Source of the DNA: Arachis hypogaea | Taxonomy: Eukaryota; Streptophyta; Magnoliopsida; Fabales; Fabaceae | Reading direction: 5' to 3' | DNA: 64,000 bases | NCBI RefSeq assembly: GCF_003086295.3 | Contig: NC_092052.1 | Span: 14,538,346-14,602,345 of the forward strand | In this document: positions 21,353 to 33,073 of the stretch, piece after piece | Layout: the number at the start of each line of letters is the position of its first letter | Numbering within the stretch: the first letter of the stretch is position 1 | Notes under the pieces: model-generated | The model's input: only the letters and a program-made list of their open reading frames with translations | The model's database searches: none | What the model was told of the DNA's origin: nothing | Position numbers and translations under genes: made by a program

Positions 21353-23680
21353 ATGATGGGGTTCTCCCAAGGAATCTCCACTGATACAAGGGACCAAGAT
21401 TCTCACTTCAAGAACCTCAAAGACAGAAACTTTTTGGGAAAACTGATATGGGACTTTGCATTTGCATGTGTTGCTTCGCCATGCACTTGTAGCAGTGGAA
21501 AAATCGATGGCAAAGAATTCAAAAACATAACTTTGGATCACAAGAAGGCTCTGTTGCTGGCAGAATCTAATGGGGTTGGAGCAGAATTGCTGAACAATGA
21601 ACCTCAATCGGTTCATTCATCTTTCAGGTTCAGCTTCCGTTCTCAGGTTGAGCTAGAATCCTTCAACATGAGTTCTTCTGCTGCTGCTGCTAAGGCAGCC
21701 TTGTTGATGGTGAATTTGGAGTGTGAGTCTCTGAAATGGAGGACAATGGAGCCATTGGAGAAGAGCATATCCCCAGTGCCCAACACTTTGATCAGGTTCA
21801 ATTATCATGAAATTGTGCATGCTACTCGCAATTTCTCCAAAGGTAACTTTTTTTGTTTCCCAAGTAAATATTAATATGGAGGACAATTGGTGCATGTTGT
21901 TGAAGGAATCAAATTTCATTTGTTAGTAATAGTTTGTGATTCATTCATTTGTTGGTTTTTTTTTATAGGTAGAGTGTTGGGAAGAGGGGCATTGAGCTGT
22001 GTTTTTAGGGGTAAAGTTGGTATATTGAGGACAACTGTTGCAATCAAAAGGTTGGACAAAGAAGACAAAGAGTGTGCCAAGGCCTTTTGCAGAGAGTTGA
22101 TGATTGCAAGTTCTCTTCACAACACAAACATTGTACCTCTTTTGGGATTTTGCATTGATTCAGAGGAAGGCTTGTTTTTGGTCTACAAATTTGTTTCAGG
22201 AGGAAGCTTAGAACATCACTTGCATGGTAGTGGTACTTTAATTTCTCTGTTTTTACTTTTTACTTCACTCCATAGTTTATGATGTTACCAATTTCCAATG
22301 TTACTGGTTATAGATTTTACTTATTTTTATAGGGAGGAAGAAAAGTAGAGGTTCACCACTTCCATGGTCTGTGAGATTTAAAGTTGCAATTGGGATTGCA
22401 AAGGCCATAGCTTATTTGCATTATGGAACTGAAAGATGTGTTGTTCATAGAGATATTAAGCCTTCAAACATTTTGCTTTCCTCTAAGAAAATTCCCAAGG
22501 TAAGATGCTTAATTTCAAGTTTGATATTCAATTGTCTCGGATAGTCAAGTTATCAAACTGTTATCGAAATCTCGAGTTAACTAGTAAACTAAATTTTATC
22601 TGTTTAGACCCCCAATCAAGTTTACAGTACTCTTACGAAATTAGCTTAACAATTCAAATTTTCATGAAGTCCATGAGTTTAGTTAAACTCTCGAGTTTGA
22701 TTCGTTACTTTTGATTGTTTTTGTTAAATTGAAGTTATGTGATTTTGGACTAGCTACATGGACTGTTGCACCTTCAGTACCTTTTCTATGCAAAGCTGCC
22801 AAAGGAACATTTGGGTAGGAACTTAACCCCTTCATATTAATTCTGCAGTTTTCTCATGTTTTTGGTCATTGCATCTTTTTTCCTTCTTATTTTAATTATT
22901 CATAATCAAATTACCTTCTCTGAACAGTTATTTGGCCCCTGAATATTTTCAACATGGAAAGGTGTCAGATAAGACTGATGTTTATGCTTTTGGAGTGGTT
23001 TTATTAGAACTCATAACTGGCAGGAAGCCAATTGAAGCAAAGAGGACTCAAGGAGAAGAGAACTTGGTCTCATGGGTATGTCAATTTTCTAATTTTATAG
23101 ATTATGATTGAAAATAAACAACATGCTCTAAACAAAAATTGTTCCTATAAAATACTCCAATTAACATGAGTATTATTTACTATAATTAATGTATTCCTTG
23201 TTGAAGAAAACATACACCAAATTTTTGCATCTATCATTAATTTAGATGAGAAGTTGTAATAAAGAACATTATTAGCATCAGATCAAATTCAAATGGATAT
23301 GGTCTCTTTTTTTGTGACACATTTATTTGGCATTCAATATTCAGGCTAAAGCTTTGCTACAGAAAGGGAAATTAGCTATTGAAAAGTTGGTTGATCCTCA
23401 ACTCCACTATAGCAATTCGAGATTCTCGAGTCAAATAGCTCGGATGATCGAAGCGGCGGCTGCTTGTATTACATTCGAAGAATCTAGAAGGCCCGGCATA
23501 TACGAGATTCTTGCGATACTAAAAGGTGAACAAGAACTTGTTCTCTCTAGGAGGAGGAAGTCTGGTTACTACACACAGTTACAACAAAATAATAGTGATT
23601 TGAAAAGTCACTTGGCTTTGGCAATGCTTGGAGTATCAGAGTTTGATGATGATGATGATGATTATCTTTCTTGCCGCTAA
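21353..23680 (+). CDS. Receptor-like cytoplasmic kinase (Ser/Thr), six exons
   Basis: Exons 21353-21842, 21969-22226, 22333-22499, 22735-22814, 22928-23075 and 23345-23680 join into a 492-residue frame, and every intron is GT-AG. The N-terminal 150 residues are low-similarity, with an alanine-rich patch, and show no signal peptide or membrane span. A kinase domain follows: glycine loop [11 protein letters not shown] (168-178), ATP-anchoring lysine in VAIK (190), catalytic HRDIKPSN (288-295, RD type), DFG (308-310) and GYLAPE (332-337). A 100-residue tail ends in a run of seven aspartates. It should phosphorylate Ser/Thr in the cytoplasm or at the membrane face, but the upstream receptor and substrate are unknown. 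The start is the first of two adjacent ATGs (MMGFSQG). The exact RLCK subfamily was not determined. Confidence 0.93.
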
Positions 23681-24982
23681 AGAACATAACTTACCTTCAT
23701 TGTTGTCATGGTTCCCTCTTTAGTACTAAGGATTAGATGAAAACATTTTGTTGTAAATAGAAGGGAAAAAAAAGGAGCTTGAAGCCATTAGAAGAGATGT
23801 AATGAAGGGTTAAGGGTTTGGATAGTATGCATGAGTTTTATATTCAATTTTTATTGCTACTAATTTATTAGAAAATGGGGTTAAGATGGTTAATTTTGTA
23901 CATGTTTTCTCTTTAACTTCCCCTTTTGTGAAAGGCATGAAGTGTAATGACTCTTCATCAATTCAAGTTGGAAAACAAAACAGGTTTAATTATTTTGTTG
24001 GTCAGTTTCATCAAATTTTTAATTAAATATATATATATATATATATATTTAATTTTAAATTATTTTTAATTTTATAATTAGATTCTTTTGATATAAAAAT
24101 GTTAAAATTTAATAGAATATTTTTTTAAAAAAATATATGATAAACAATTTAATTAGATTTTTAATTGTTGATATTTTCAATAAAAAATATCCAGTTAATT
24201 TTAACATTTTTTATATTAGGAAAGATCTGATTACAAAATAAAAAATAATGTATAAATCTATTTAAAAGAAAAAAAAATTAATTATAAATTTAGTGAAATT
24301 ATAGAGACTAATAGAATAATTAAATTAATATTATATTCTTAGTTTTCTTTTACCTTCCTAGCGATATGTATTTTGCATAACAAAGTCTCTCTGAATATTC
24401 ACTTTCACGTACCAGCAGTTGTTTAAAAAATCAGAGAAATTACTTATTTTTTATTTTTTCTTTTCTCTAAAAACTGAATAAAGGACAATATTTAAAGAAT
24501 AGCTAGTTGCATAAAAAAAGACACTTAATATAAAATAGAGAATGGTCATGTCATTAACTAAAACTAACTAATTTTAAAATTGAAAAAAAAAATTGAAAAC
24601 AAATATTAAATTATTGATTAGAAGCACCATAACAACTTGTAACTCATTTTCATACAAGTTTACCTAAGGTTTTACTTTACGTCCAATTTGAGATTAGAAT
24701 ATCACACCTAAATTGCGTCAAGGTGCATGCCTTTGTTTTATAAAAATAACAATAATGTGCATTGAAACTAGTCATAATGCAAAACCATAGAATAACATTG
24801 AAAACGGTTCTAATATAAGAAAATTGAAAGCCAGGGGCTTACACATCATGAATTTGAATGAAAGAGGCTCTCATTGTCATCGTGTATATTAAAAGGTCAT
24901 GCAGAGAACATAGCACAAAGAAAAGACAATTAAGCAAACTTAATTTAATTAATTTAACAAAGATTGAAAGGTGGCAAAGAAT
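23681..24982. other. Intergenic region between kinase and polcalcin genes
   Basis: It holds the 3' UTR of the kinase (to about 23950), a MITE (23983-24325, listed separately) with an (AT)n run, and then AT-rich spacer without recognisable genes. 24850-24982 is the probable 3' UTR of the polcalcin gene, which is on the minus strand. Confidence 0.5.
23983..24325. mobile_element. MITE, third copy of the GGTTTAATTA family
   Basis: The left arm is GGTTTAATTATTTTGTTGGT and the right arm ends AGACTAATAGAATAATTAAA. Arms and spacing follow the copies at 10840 and 14143. The centre carries an (AT)n run of about 22 bp at 24027-24048. No clear duplication remains. It lies 300 bp downstream of the kinase stop codon. 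Confidence 0.7.
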
Positions 24983-25240
24983 TCAAAAAATCTTTGCCAC
25001 ATCCTTCACTAGGCCACGGTTGGCTCTTGCAAATACCGTAAACTCTTCGTACGAAATGAATCCATCATTATTTGTGTCAAGTTCTTCCATCATCGTTTGA
25101 ATCTCTTCTGGGGTCACTGACCCCAGAGATTTCAGTGCTTCCCCAAGCTCTGATGAAGAGATTTGACCGTCGCCGTTCGCGTCGAAGTGCTTGAATATGC
25201 GCTCGCGATCGGCGATATCTTCTGGAGAATCCTCAGCCAT
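24983..25240 (-). CDS. Polcalcin-type two-EF-hand calcium-binding protein
   Basis: An intronless ORF of 85 residues, the standard polcalcin length. Two canonical EF-hand loops are complete: DANGDGQISSSE (residues 20-31) and DTNNDGFISYEE (55-66). Both have acidic residues at positions 1, 3 (or Asn), 5 and 12 and glycine at 6. The C-terminal tail ARANRGLVKDVAKIF is the family signature. Polcalcins are small cytosolic Ca2+-binding proteins, mostly pollen-expressed, and several are pollen allergens; expression here is inferred from family. No signal peptide. A symmetric interrupted palindrome surrounds a TATA-like element 115-165 bp upstream of the ATG (see 25354-25405). Confidence 0.95.
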   Translation of the reverse strand: MAEDSPEDIADRERIFKHFDANGDGQISSSELGEALKSLGSVTPEEIQTMMEELDTNNDGFISYEEFTVFARANRGLVKDVAKIF

Positions 25241-26454
25241 TGTAGAATAACTATTGTGTATGAAAAATTAACAACGATTTTGTTTTTAATTTACTTTTTA
25301 TTTATTGTATGTTATGGCCTTATGGGGTTGCACTGAAATTTGAGATTTAGTTCAGTTGCCAAAGAGGGACACCCTTAAATATAGGAGTGTCCTTGTATGG
25401 CAACTTAAGGTAAGAAAGTTATTACCAAAAATAAGCATAGTTCAGAAATTGTTTTTACTCTCTATATTTTTATGGTTGAAAAATGTTTTCGCTATTTAGT
25501 TTGAAAGTATTTACCATTCAATCAATAGAAGAATGGTTGATCAATAAAAAAACAATTGATTAGAGAAAAAAAAATGGATGCAAAACAAGAGAATGATATG
25601 GTTACCATTTCGGCCTTTGGTTTGACCAAGCCTTTTATGGGCATTGGCAATCAAGTTTCAAATTTTCAATGTTGGATTTAGAAAAGTGATCAATTACGTT
25701 ATCTTATCTTATGAATAAATGTTTAAAGTATGGTTTAAGTTAAATTAATGAATCACTAAAGAATCACATGGAGTAAGCAATGATGCATTGTTTTATTTCT
25801 TTTTGTAATAGTAATTAATAAAAATAAAAAAGCACCAAAGATGCTTTGTGAAGCAAAAGATTCCAGTTTGAAATCATTCTTGTTTAATATTCCTCAAATT
25901 CGTAATTTTTTCTATTAAATATAGTGATTTATGATGAGTTTAATTTTGATGCAGCCTTAGTGTAAAGCAGTTTTGCACGTAGAATCTTATTTATACATAT
26001 CTATGTAAAATAATTTGTCTTCATCTTAATATAATTCAATTAACTCATCAAAAGAGGTATATTAATTATGCAGAAACACATCTACAAGACACTTGAATCT
26101 AAATAAGTTGCAGGTTCCATTCAATAGTGTACTAGTAGATGAGATGTGAATCGACACAATATCTTGTGTACAATATGTACATATAACAAGACACATCAAC
26201 CGAATGTTGATACATGGAAAGTAACACTATGTTAAGTAGTGAAAGCAATACATGCTCTGATGTTGGATGAACTCAAGAATGGAGTGTTTGCTATATGAAA
26301 ACTTTGCTTGAGTCAGCATGAACTTGCCAAATTATTGAAACAATTAGTTCTTATTCGTTGTAGCTTTTTCGCTTTTAAAGCAGCTAAGAATTTACAAAAA
26401 GCAAGTAGTAGTAGACTAGTAGATCCTCACAGAACTAGAGATTAGGCCGCGAAT
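25241..26454. other. Intergenic region between polcalcin and fructokinase genes
   Basis: The proximal 170 bp hold the polcalcin promoter (minus strand). 26050-26454 is probably the 3' UTR or downstream region of the fructokinase gene. No other features were recognised. Confidence 0.5.
25354..25405. promoter_or_regulatory. Symmetric interrupted palindrome in the polcalcin promoter
   Basis: AGTTGCCA (25354-25361), 5 nt, GGACAC (25367-25372), a 14 nt centre, GTGTCC (25387-25392), 5 nt, TGGCAACT (25398-25405). Both arm words pair perfectly and the spacers are equal. The AT-rich centre read on the minus strand gives a TATTTAAGG TATA-like word about 135 bp from the ATG. It may be a binding site for a dimeric regulator or a cruciform. 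Function is not known. Confidence 0.6.
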
Positions 26455-29400
26455 TTACGATACAGGCTTGAGCATGGCTTCGAGAACGGCTTCCTTTGTG
26501 GGCAAAGCTGGTATTGCGCCTCTCTCCGTCACGGTCAGCGCACCGCAGGCATTGGCGAATTTAAGAGCATCTCTCAATTGCTCCTCTTTCTGCAAGTTAA
26601 AAGGAAATGTATAGGAACAAAGAACGGTTAAATAGTTATGATACTTCCAAATTTGAAGACAAACCAGGCCTGGTACTTAACAACTGAGCCAAATGCAAAT
26701 AGAAAGAAAAGTTTCACAATTCAACACACATGGTTGAAAAGAAAAAATCAATGACACTGGAACCACACAATCCACACCTGAAGTAATGAAAGATCTGCAG
26801 CTAATTGTGATAATATTCCGGCCACAAAGGCATCACCGGCACCTGTTGTGTCAACAGCATCCACCTTAAATCCCTGGACTCTTCCACTGAACTCCTGCAG
26901 AAAAAATAGGTAGGACAGGTTTTAAATCTTAAATACCATGATTACATTATTATAACTTGCAGCATACCTTTTTGTTAGAACCAATATTTTTTCAAGACTT
27001 GTTTCTTGATTATGGTTAATATAATAGACTAAATTAGTAATGAAACATCTCTGATATTGTTTTTATGATTTTCATTCCAACTAATAAGGCTGCGAGATTT
27101 AGAACACGGAAATTAAGCCTTGTTTTTAGCCTTGTTTCTAGATAACTGAACTCCGGAGAATGGTTTATACATCTATAGTGCTAGAAATAAGTCAAATAAC
27201 TTGTTTCAATTTTAAAGTTGACAGGAATGTGTGCAGAAACAAGTGAGTTGTTACTTGTTACAGGCACTGCCTTTGAAGATACACCAGAGGGTGGCTAAAA
27301 AGAAGTATTAGATAAGTTGAAACTAAGTTTAGATGATTCTGTTGCCTCTTTTGAAGGGTTACCTTGGTGTAATAGCGACAACCATCTGCACCTTCAGTAA
27401 CAAGAAGCAGCTTGAGGTCTGGATGGAATAGTTTACGAACAACAGCATCGTCGTATGGATCTTCGCCTTTTGTAAGAAAAGAAATCTCTTCTTCACTTAT
27501 CTGAAAGATAATAATCAGATTGGTCGGTTAGTACTGTAGTTGCCAGTAGTAATCTGTGTTCTGGAAAAAGAGAACAAAAAGTCTATTGGGAACTAAAAAG
27601 ACTAAGAAGAACCTTGATGATATCGGCAGTTTCCCATATACTCAGAATTCCTTCTCTGGCATTCTCTGCAGAAGGCCATAAAGGAAGCCTCAAGTTAGGG
27701 TCATAAGATAGAACTACACCGGCATCTTTCGCAGCTTTTGCAGCAGCAATGTGTGCTGATTTGCACGGTTCGGTAATAAGACTAATAGAACCATAATGGA
27801 AGATCTTAGCCTGTAAGAAAGAAACTTTGGATCAATTCAACTATGTTAAACTATAAACAACTATGGAGTGGAAGTGTAAAATGTTATAACATACTCACAA
27901 TCATTTTAATGTTTTGTCTGATATAAAAGAAACCCCAAAGGGAGTTCTTAAAAGTTAAAATACAGAAACAAGAATGCTATATCAGCAATGAGGATGAATG
28001 TTTCAATCATTACTCAGTGAGTCATTGTGATTAAAGAAATCCACAAACTGCTAGTTGAATGAATTGATTTTGAGTAACTGAACCTACTTAGATTGAGTGA
28101 CAAAATTACAATACAAAGAACATTGAACAACTTTCTCAAATAGAAACTATTTCGGTTTAGTTTGACTAACCACAAAACTAAACTTTGGTTTCACCTTTCT
28201 AATTAAGTCCAAATCAAGTTCATCTACTTGAAGCAGCATATCAGCACTGGGATTGCGATAAAACATGAATTCTCGTTCTCCATCACTCCTCAATGTAACA
28301 AATGCTAAAGCAGTGCGTGCGCCGGGGTCAAAACGCATCCCTTCATTGTTTACATTATTTTGCTTGAGTATATCAGCAAGCATATATCCAAATTCATCCT
28401 CACCTACCTGTTTATGTCAATGTTGGCAGTGTGGTTAAGTTTCAAATTAAAATAAAATCCTTCCTATAGAGACTAATGCATAGAAAGAAGCTTGAGAAAT
28501 GAGAAGTATAAAATACCTTTCCAATAAAGGCTGATGAACCTCCTAAACGGGATATGCCTACAGCAACATTGGCAGGGGCACCTCCAGGAGCTTTCTTAAA
28601 AGCAGATGCATCGGCCAAAGAGAGGCCGCTGGTAGTTGGGACGAAATCGATGAGCATTTCTCCAAAACAAACCACAAGAGGTGATTCCTTTGTTTCAGAT
28701 GTGCCATCACCAGCAACTGCCTTTCCTGTAACATACAAAGTTGAAAACAGAAAAACTCAAGTTCTCCAATTAGAAAATCATCCACAGGGTGCTTGATACA
28801 AGTTCATACCCCAAGTTGCAAAAAATCTACTCCCAGTTCCTCTAAGAGAAATGCCAGGAGGCCATCAGAATTTATTGCTTTTAGCCATCACTTAGCCACT
28901 CAATTCCTTTAATCTAATAATCCAACAACATATTTTATCCCATACTTTTAAACATTAATGACTAATTAATAGCCAAAAACAATAAATTCTGATAATCCTC
29001 TAGCATTTCCGTTCGTCCAATGTTCCAAACAAAAGATAGAAAGCACTACTCACTCATCTTTATTGTGCCAAATGCAGCATGTGCATAAGATTTGGATAAG
29101 AAAACGATAAATCCTCTCAAATACATATTCCTAATTACTAGATACAGAACATATATTGAGATCTTTTTATGTTCACAGGGTATTAAACAAACAACAAGTA
29201 AAAGCAAATTTCTTCAATTTCAGCTCTCAATTAATATCACAACATGAAAACAGAATGTTCCCATTCAAAATTGAAAACAAAACAGTGCTACCGCTCCTCA
29301 TAGATCATTACCTCTGACATTCAACCTGAGAGGCTGAGGGAAAGAGCAAAAAAAGGACGAAGCTTTGATAGTGGGCTGAGTCTGACTGAGCTTGACTGAA

Positions 29401-29468
29401 CCTGATGGAAGCTGATAAGAAGCCACCACCATGCCTTTGAAGCATAAAGCTCCACAGTGAAGAGCCAT
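26455..29468 (-). CDS. FRK6: Plastid-type fructokinase (pfkB family), seven exons
   Basis: Minus-strand exons 29468-29312, 28725-28517, 28407-28195, 27810-27613, 27500-27363, 26894-26778 and 26589-26455 give a 388-residue protein with all introns GT-AG. Fructokinase phosphorylates fructose to fructose 6-phosphate with ATP. Residues 1-60 are Ser/Gln-rich and low in acidic residues, consistent with a plastid transit peptide. The conserved body begins near residue 67 ([16 protein letters not shown]). pfkB signature 1 is [10 protein letters not shown] (100-109). Signature 2 is DTTGAGD (320-326), with the catalytic base at Asp326. The sequence most resembles chloroplast FRK6-type enzymes; the symbol rests on recognition, not a search. 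A TATA-like TATATATTAT lies about 115 bp upstream of the ATG (minus strand, near 29580). Confidence 0.95.
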
Positions 29469-29852
29469 TAAACAAGAAACAACAACGACAAATAAGAATA
29501 ATAATTCAGTCCTTGTTGTGATTGTATAGTTGATTGGTTGAAAGGGCGTGAGAATTGATGGGGGTTTAGTGTAGAAATATAATATATAGATGCTTTTGCT
29601 GGATTACTGTTTACTAGGTTGTTGTTGTTGCTGAGGTAAGCAAAGCAAAATTATGTGATTTGACTTTAATTAAGATTAAGAGTTTAGAGTGATGCTCTTC
29701 TTGTTAGTGTTCTCTGTTTCTGACCCAACTGATTTAGCCTGCTTAGTGCTTAATGCTCACGCTTGTCAATGGAGAATCTGTTATCTCTGCTCACATTATT
29801 GTATCTAATTTATTTTATTATTTATGAGGCTCACTAGTTTAATTTAAAATTA
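29469..29852. promoter_or_regulatory. Presumed promoter region of the fructokinase gene
   Basis: The immediate upstream region on the minus strand. A TATA-like run lies near 29578-29592, consistent with a 5' UTR of about 80-100 nt. A 5'-truncated RTE LINE begins less than 400 bp upstream of the start codon. Confidence 0.45.
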
Positions 29853-30570
29853 ATGGTCTGTGCATAAGTTGTAGCAAGACGGAATATATGGAATGTAAGT
29901 TCAGTCTGAGAAGGAAAAATACCAATATAGAGGTGAAGATTGGAAAAAACATCTTACCAAAAGTTAAAAATTTTAAGTATCTTGATGCATCATACAGGAT
30001 AATGGAAAGATTGAACAGGATGTAAATCATAGGGTTCAAGCAGGTTGGTCAAAATGGCGGAGTGCATCTGGTTTTATATGCGACAAAAAAGTGCCTTTAA
30101 AACTTAAAGGTAAATTCTATCGCACCGCTATAAGACCAGCTATGCTGTATGGTACGGAGTGTTGGGCAGCTAAAGGGGAGCACGAACATAAGCTGAGTGT
30201 GGCAGAGATGAAGATGTTGAGATGGATGAGTGGTCATACGCGATTGGAAAAAATAAGGAATGAAGATATAAGGGAGAGAGTTAGAGTAGCACCCATTGTG
30301 GAAAAGATGGTTGAATTGCGTCTCAGGTGGTTTAGACATATGAGAAGAAGATCGATAGAACATCCAGTCAGGAGGGTGGATGAGATGGAAGATAGACAAA
30401 GGGCGAAAGGCAGAGGAAGACCTAAGAAGACCATCCATGAGGTGGTCAAACGAGATCTACATGTAAACGGCCTCTCTGTAGACATGATACATGACAGAGC
30501 ACAATGACGTCGTTTGATTCATGTATCCGACCCCACTTAATGGGACAATGCTTTGTTGTTGTTGTTGTAT
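29853..30570 (+). pseudogene. 5'-truncated RTE-type LINE copy
   Basis: It matches the 3' 0.7 kb of the longer copy (39688-40405) with obvious high similarity along its length. The similarity includes the open segment 30091-30507, which encodes the reverse-transcriptase C-terminal region (KGKFYRTAIRPAMLYGTECW, a MLRWMSGHTRLEKIR segment and GRGRPKKTIHEVVKRDL). A one-base deletion near 29983 breaks the frame upstream. It ends in the family's GACCCCACTTAATGGGACAA block and a short (TTG)n tail, which RTE elements use in place of poly(A). 5' truncation is the usual outcome of target-primed reverse transcription. Confidence 0.9.
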
Positions 30571-31639
30571 TATTTGCATCTTTGGTCTAGTTTAGAATCC
30601 ATTTTATTAGGGAAGATGTCCTCTTCTCCTAGTCCTTAGTTTTGTCTGTTTGTTTTTTGTTATTTATTTTCAGTTACCAAACAAAATTTGAGACTAATTA
30701 AATATTATTTTATTACTTTATTAAATTCTTCATTTTAAAAAGAAATTCATCTAAGAAATAAAGATCAAGTTTTTTTTTAACGTAAAATTCAAGTCTTATC
30801 AACTAAAATAACTATAGTACAGAGACATTATCTTTTCCGGTTGAATATCTTTTCTTGACAACATTTATTTAATTTAACTAAAATGATGAACACAAACATA
30901 TGATCAGGTTCAAACCCTGCAGAAGAGTGCTTGCTTTTGTATTGCTTGTTATCTCAAAACAGAAACTTCATATTGATTTAATAAGGAGTTGTTTGTATTT
31001 GTCACCAAACAAATTGTGAATATTGCTTATCGTTGGGGTTGGAGCAGCCTTTGCAATAATATCTTCTTATCCTCTGCTTATGTTGTGTGTTAAGGGGAAT
31101 ATATAGACAGATCACAAAGTAGTTCCAAGTTCCAACTTAATTAATGTTTTAAAATATGGTGCTATCCTTTACTGAAATTTTCTGGTTACAAGTTATGCAC
31201 ATTCTTTTCATATCAATAACAGTGGATAGAAAATTGAAAAACATCATTTTCTGAAGCTAATGGAGCCAAAAACATCAAAGTAAAAGGAAGGACAAGTAAT
31301 GAAGTGAAAATATTCAGTTTTAAAAACATCACTTCTTTGAGAAATATTTATGTATTAATGTGTTCAATAATGCATATTTACATCCACTCATTTTATTTAT
31401 GATATGTAAAAATTACATAGAGATATTATCATATTGGTCTGCTGTGTTATGTGTACAAGGTTGTGCAGAAAACATAACTACTAGGGCAGAAATTGAATAT
31501 ATATTGTTGAAAGTAATACTAAACTGACTTATAATTATATTTAGATTCATATTTAACCCTTTTCTTTTTATACATTTCATATCAAATCACGAGCTATTGT
31601 TAATTCGATACATTCATCAATAATACCAATCATGTTCAT
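30571..31639. other. AT-rich spacer
   Basis: No gene or repeat boundary recognised. Confidence 0.5.
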
Positions 31640-31794
31640 AATCTAAATGGAACTCTACCTTGAAAGTCACAGTATTAATACTAATCAGTAATTTTTTCTA
31701 TTCCTATTTTTTATATGCAAAAGTGTCTCTTCTTCCTGTTTATGCTTGTGATAAAATTAATAACTCTTCAATTCGGCAATTCTTATAAAATAAA
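31640..31794 (+). pseudogene. Upstream half of an L1-type LINE relic split by a MULE
   Basis: Translation gives a degraded VSLLPVYACDKINNSSIRQFL-like stretch (broken here for length as VSLLPVYACD, KINNSSIRQFL). In plant L1 reverse transcriptases the segment before the LVNWE motif reads IPxYxMxxxxLPxxxxxxIxxxxRxFxW. The segment ends in the 9 bp TAAAATAAA that is duplicated by the MULE. The reading resumes at 36781 with CAFSLVNWENI-like sequence. Confidence 0.65.
31786..31794. repeat. Left TSD of the intact MULE
   Basis: TAAAATAAA, identical to 36772-36780. Confidence 0.9.
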
Positions 31795-32120
31795 GGGATA
31801 AGTATTGTTTTGGTCCCTCACGTTGAGGGTCGGAATCGAACCCGTCCACAATGTATATTTTGATTTAAAATCGTCCTTAAAGTCGCATTTGAGTTTAAAA
31901 TTGTCCTTTATAATATTTTCGGACGTAAATGTCCTTGCATCGTTATGAGGCAGTTATGATCATCGAAAATAATAATAAATATATATATGTATATATAGGA
32001 AATTAAAATGAATGGGAAAGTTTAATAATTATACATTGAATTGAAAGGAGGAAAGGGTAAAGCAGCGTGGAAGCCATTGTTGCAGAGCTCACCGTGAGGA
32101 CCTGCTGGAGGGAGACCGCC

Positions 32121-32586
32121 ATGGCTGCACGAAGCTCAACCTCGTCTCGAATCCCATCTTCGTCACAAGGTAGGCTGCTACTTTGTTCTCATGGTGAGAA
32201 GCCGGTGTTGCGAATCTCGGGGACCAAGGAGAACCCAGGTCGCAGATTTTGGGGTTGTGTCTACTTTGAGGTTTGTTTATTTACTTTTCTGCTGAATTGG
32301 GTCTTCTGGTGATGGAAGGGATGGTGATCTCTGTGGGTATGTGCAGGTGCAAGAAGGTTGCAATTTTTTTCGTTGGGCAGATCCAGAGACAGAGGTGGAG
32401 TATTCAGAAATTGCTAGGTTAAGGAAGAAGCTTTCGATGATGAAATCAAGAACTAAAGTGGCAGAGTGGAAGCTGAAGTTCGTTGCAGTGTTAGGATTTT
32501 TTGGGTGGGTTGGGTTTGTATGTTTGTTGTTGCAGAGTTGGTCTAAAGTAACGCAACAGTGTCTCATTCCGTTGAACCTGGTATGA
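32121..32586 (+). CDS. GRF-type zinc-finger protein with membrane anchor, MULE cargo
   Basis: Two exons, 32121-32270 and 32347-32586, separated by a 76 bp GT-AG intron, encode 129 residues. The zinc-binding pattern C22-x-H24, C46 and C55 sits in the family context GTKENPGRRFWGC and GCNFFRW, which identifies a GRF-type zinc finger (a nucleic-acid-binding fold). After it come a basic coiled-coil-like stretch (residues 70-90) and one hydrophobic segment (about 93-113, VAVLGFFGWVGFVCLLL). The ATG at 32121 is in a GCCGCCATGG-like context. An in-frame GTG upstream at 32067 is not a likely start. Short GRF proteins of this type accompany MULE transposases in legumes, as I recall. Its role in transposition is unknown. 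Confidence 0.85.
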
Positions 32587-33073
32587 AACATGTGTAGGTA
32601 TATTCTGCTGTTGTTTTTGGTGGTGAATTGGTCTGGCTGGGGTTTATGTATTAGGGGGGTTCTTGATTGTGGTATGTTGAATGTATTTGAAGATGTAATA
32701 TGACTGTCTTGTAAGCATGGTTGCATATTGAAATGAGAGTGAAAGTTTTTCTTGGCAAAACATGATTTTCATGATTGAACAATAAAATAACAGTGTCATT
32801 AAAATGGTAACAACCTAAATACATAATAAGCATAGTGTTTGACATTACCAGAACCTTAATAGAAACTTAACTCAAAACAACCTAACCATCAAAAGGATTG
32901 GCTGGCAACAAGCCAATATTTCACTACAACCAACAGTAGCACAAAGGCAAAATATAAGCAACAAAAAGCAACAAAATATAAGCCAATATTTCAGTACAAC
33001 CACACTGGATTAACCAGAAGCTTAACACAAACTTAAAACAAAATAAACCAACATGCTAAGTGTTGTCATTTCC

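Noticed and set aside
30097..30485. Minus-strand ORFs over the truncated RTE LINE
   Set aside because: Antisense shadows of the reverse-transcriptase frame; the same shadows recur at the second copy (39929-40317).
32067..32120. Upstream extension of the GRF protein
   Set aside because: The frame is open, but the first codon is GTG. The ATG at 32121 has a better context for a plant gene.
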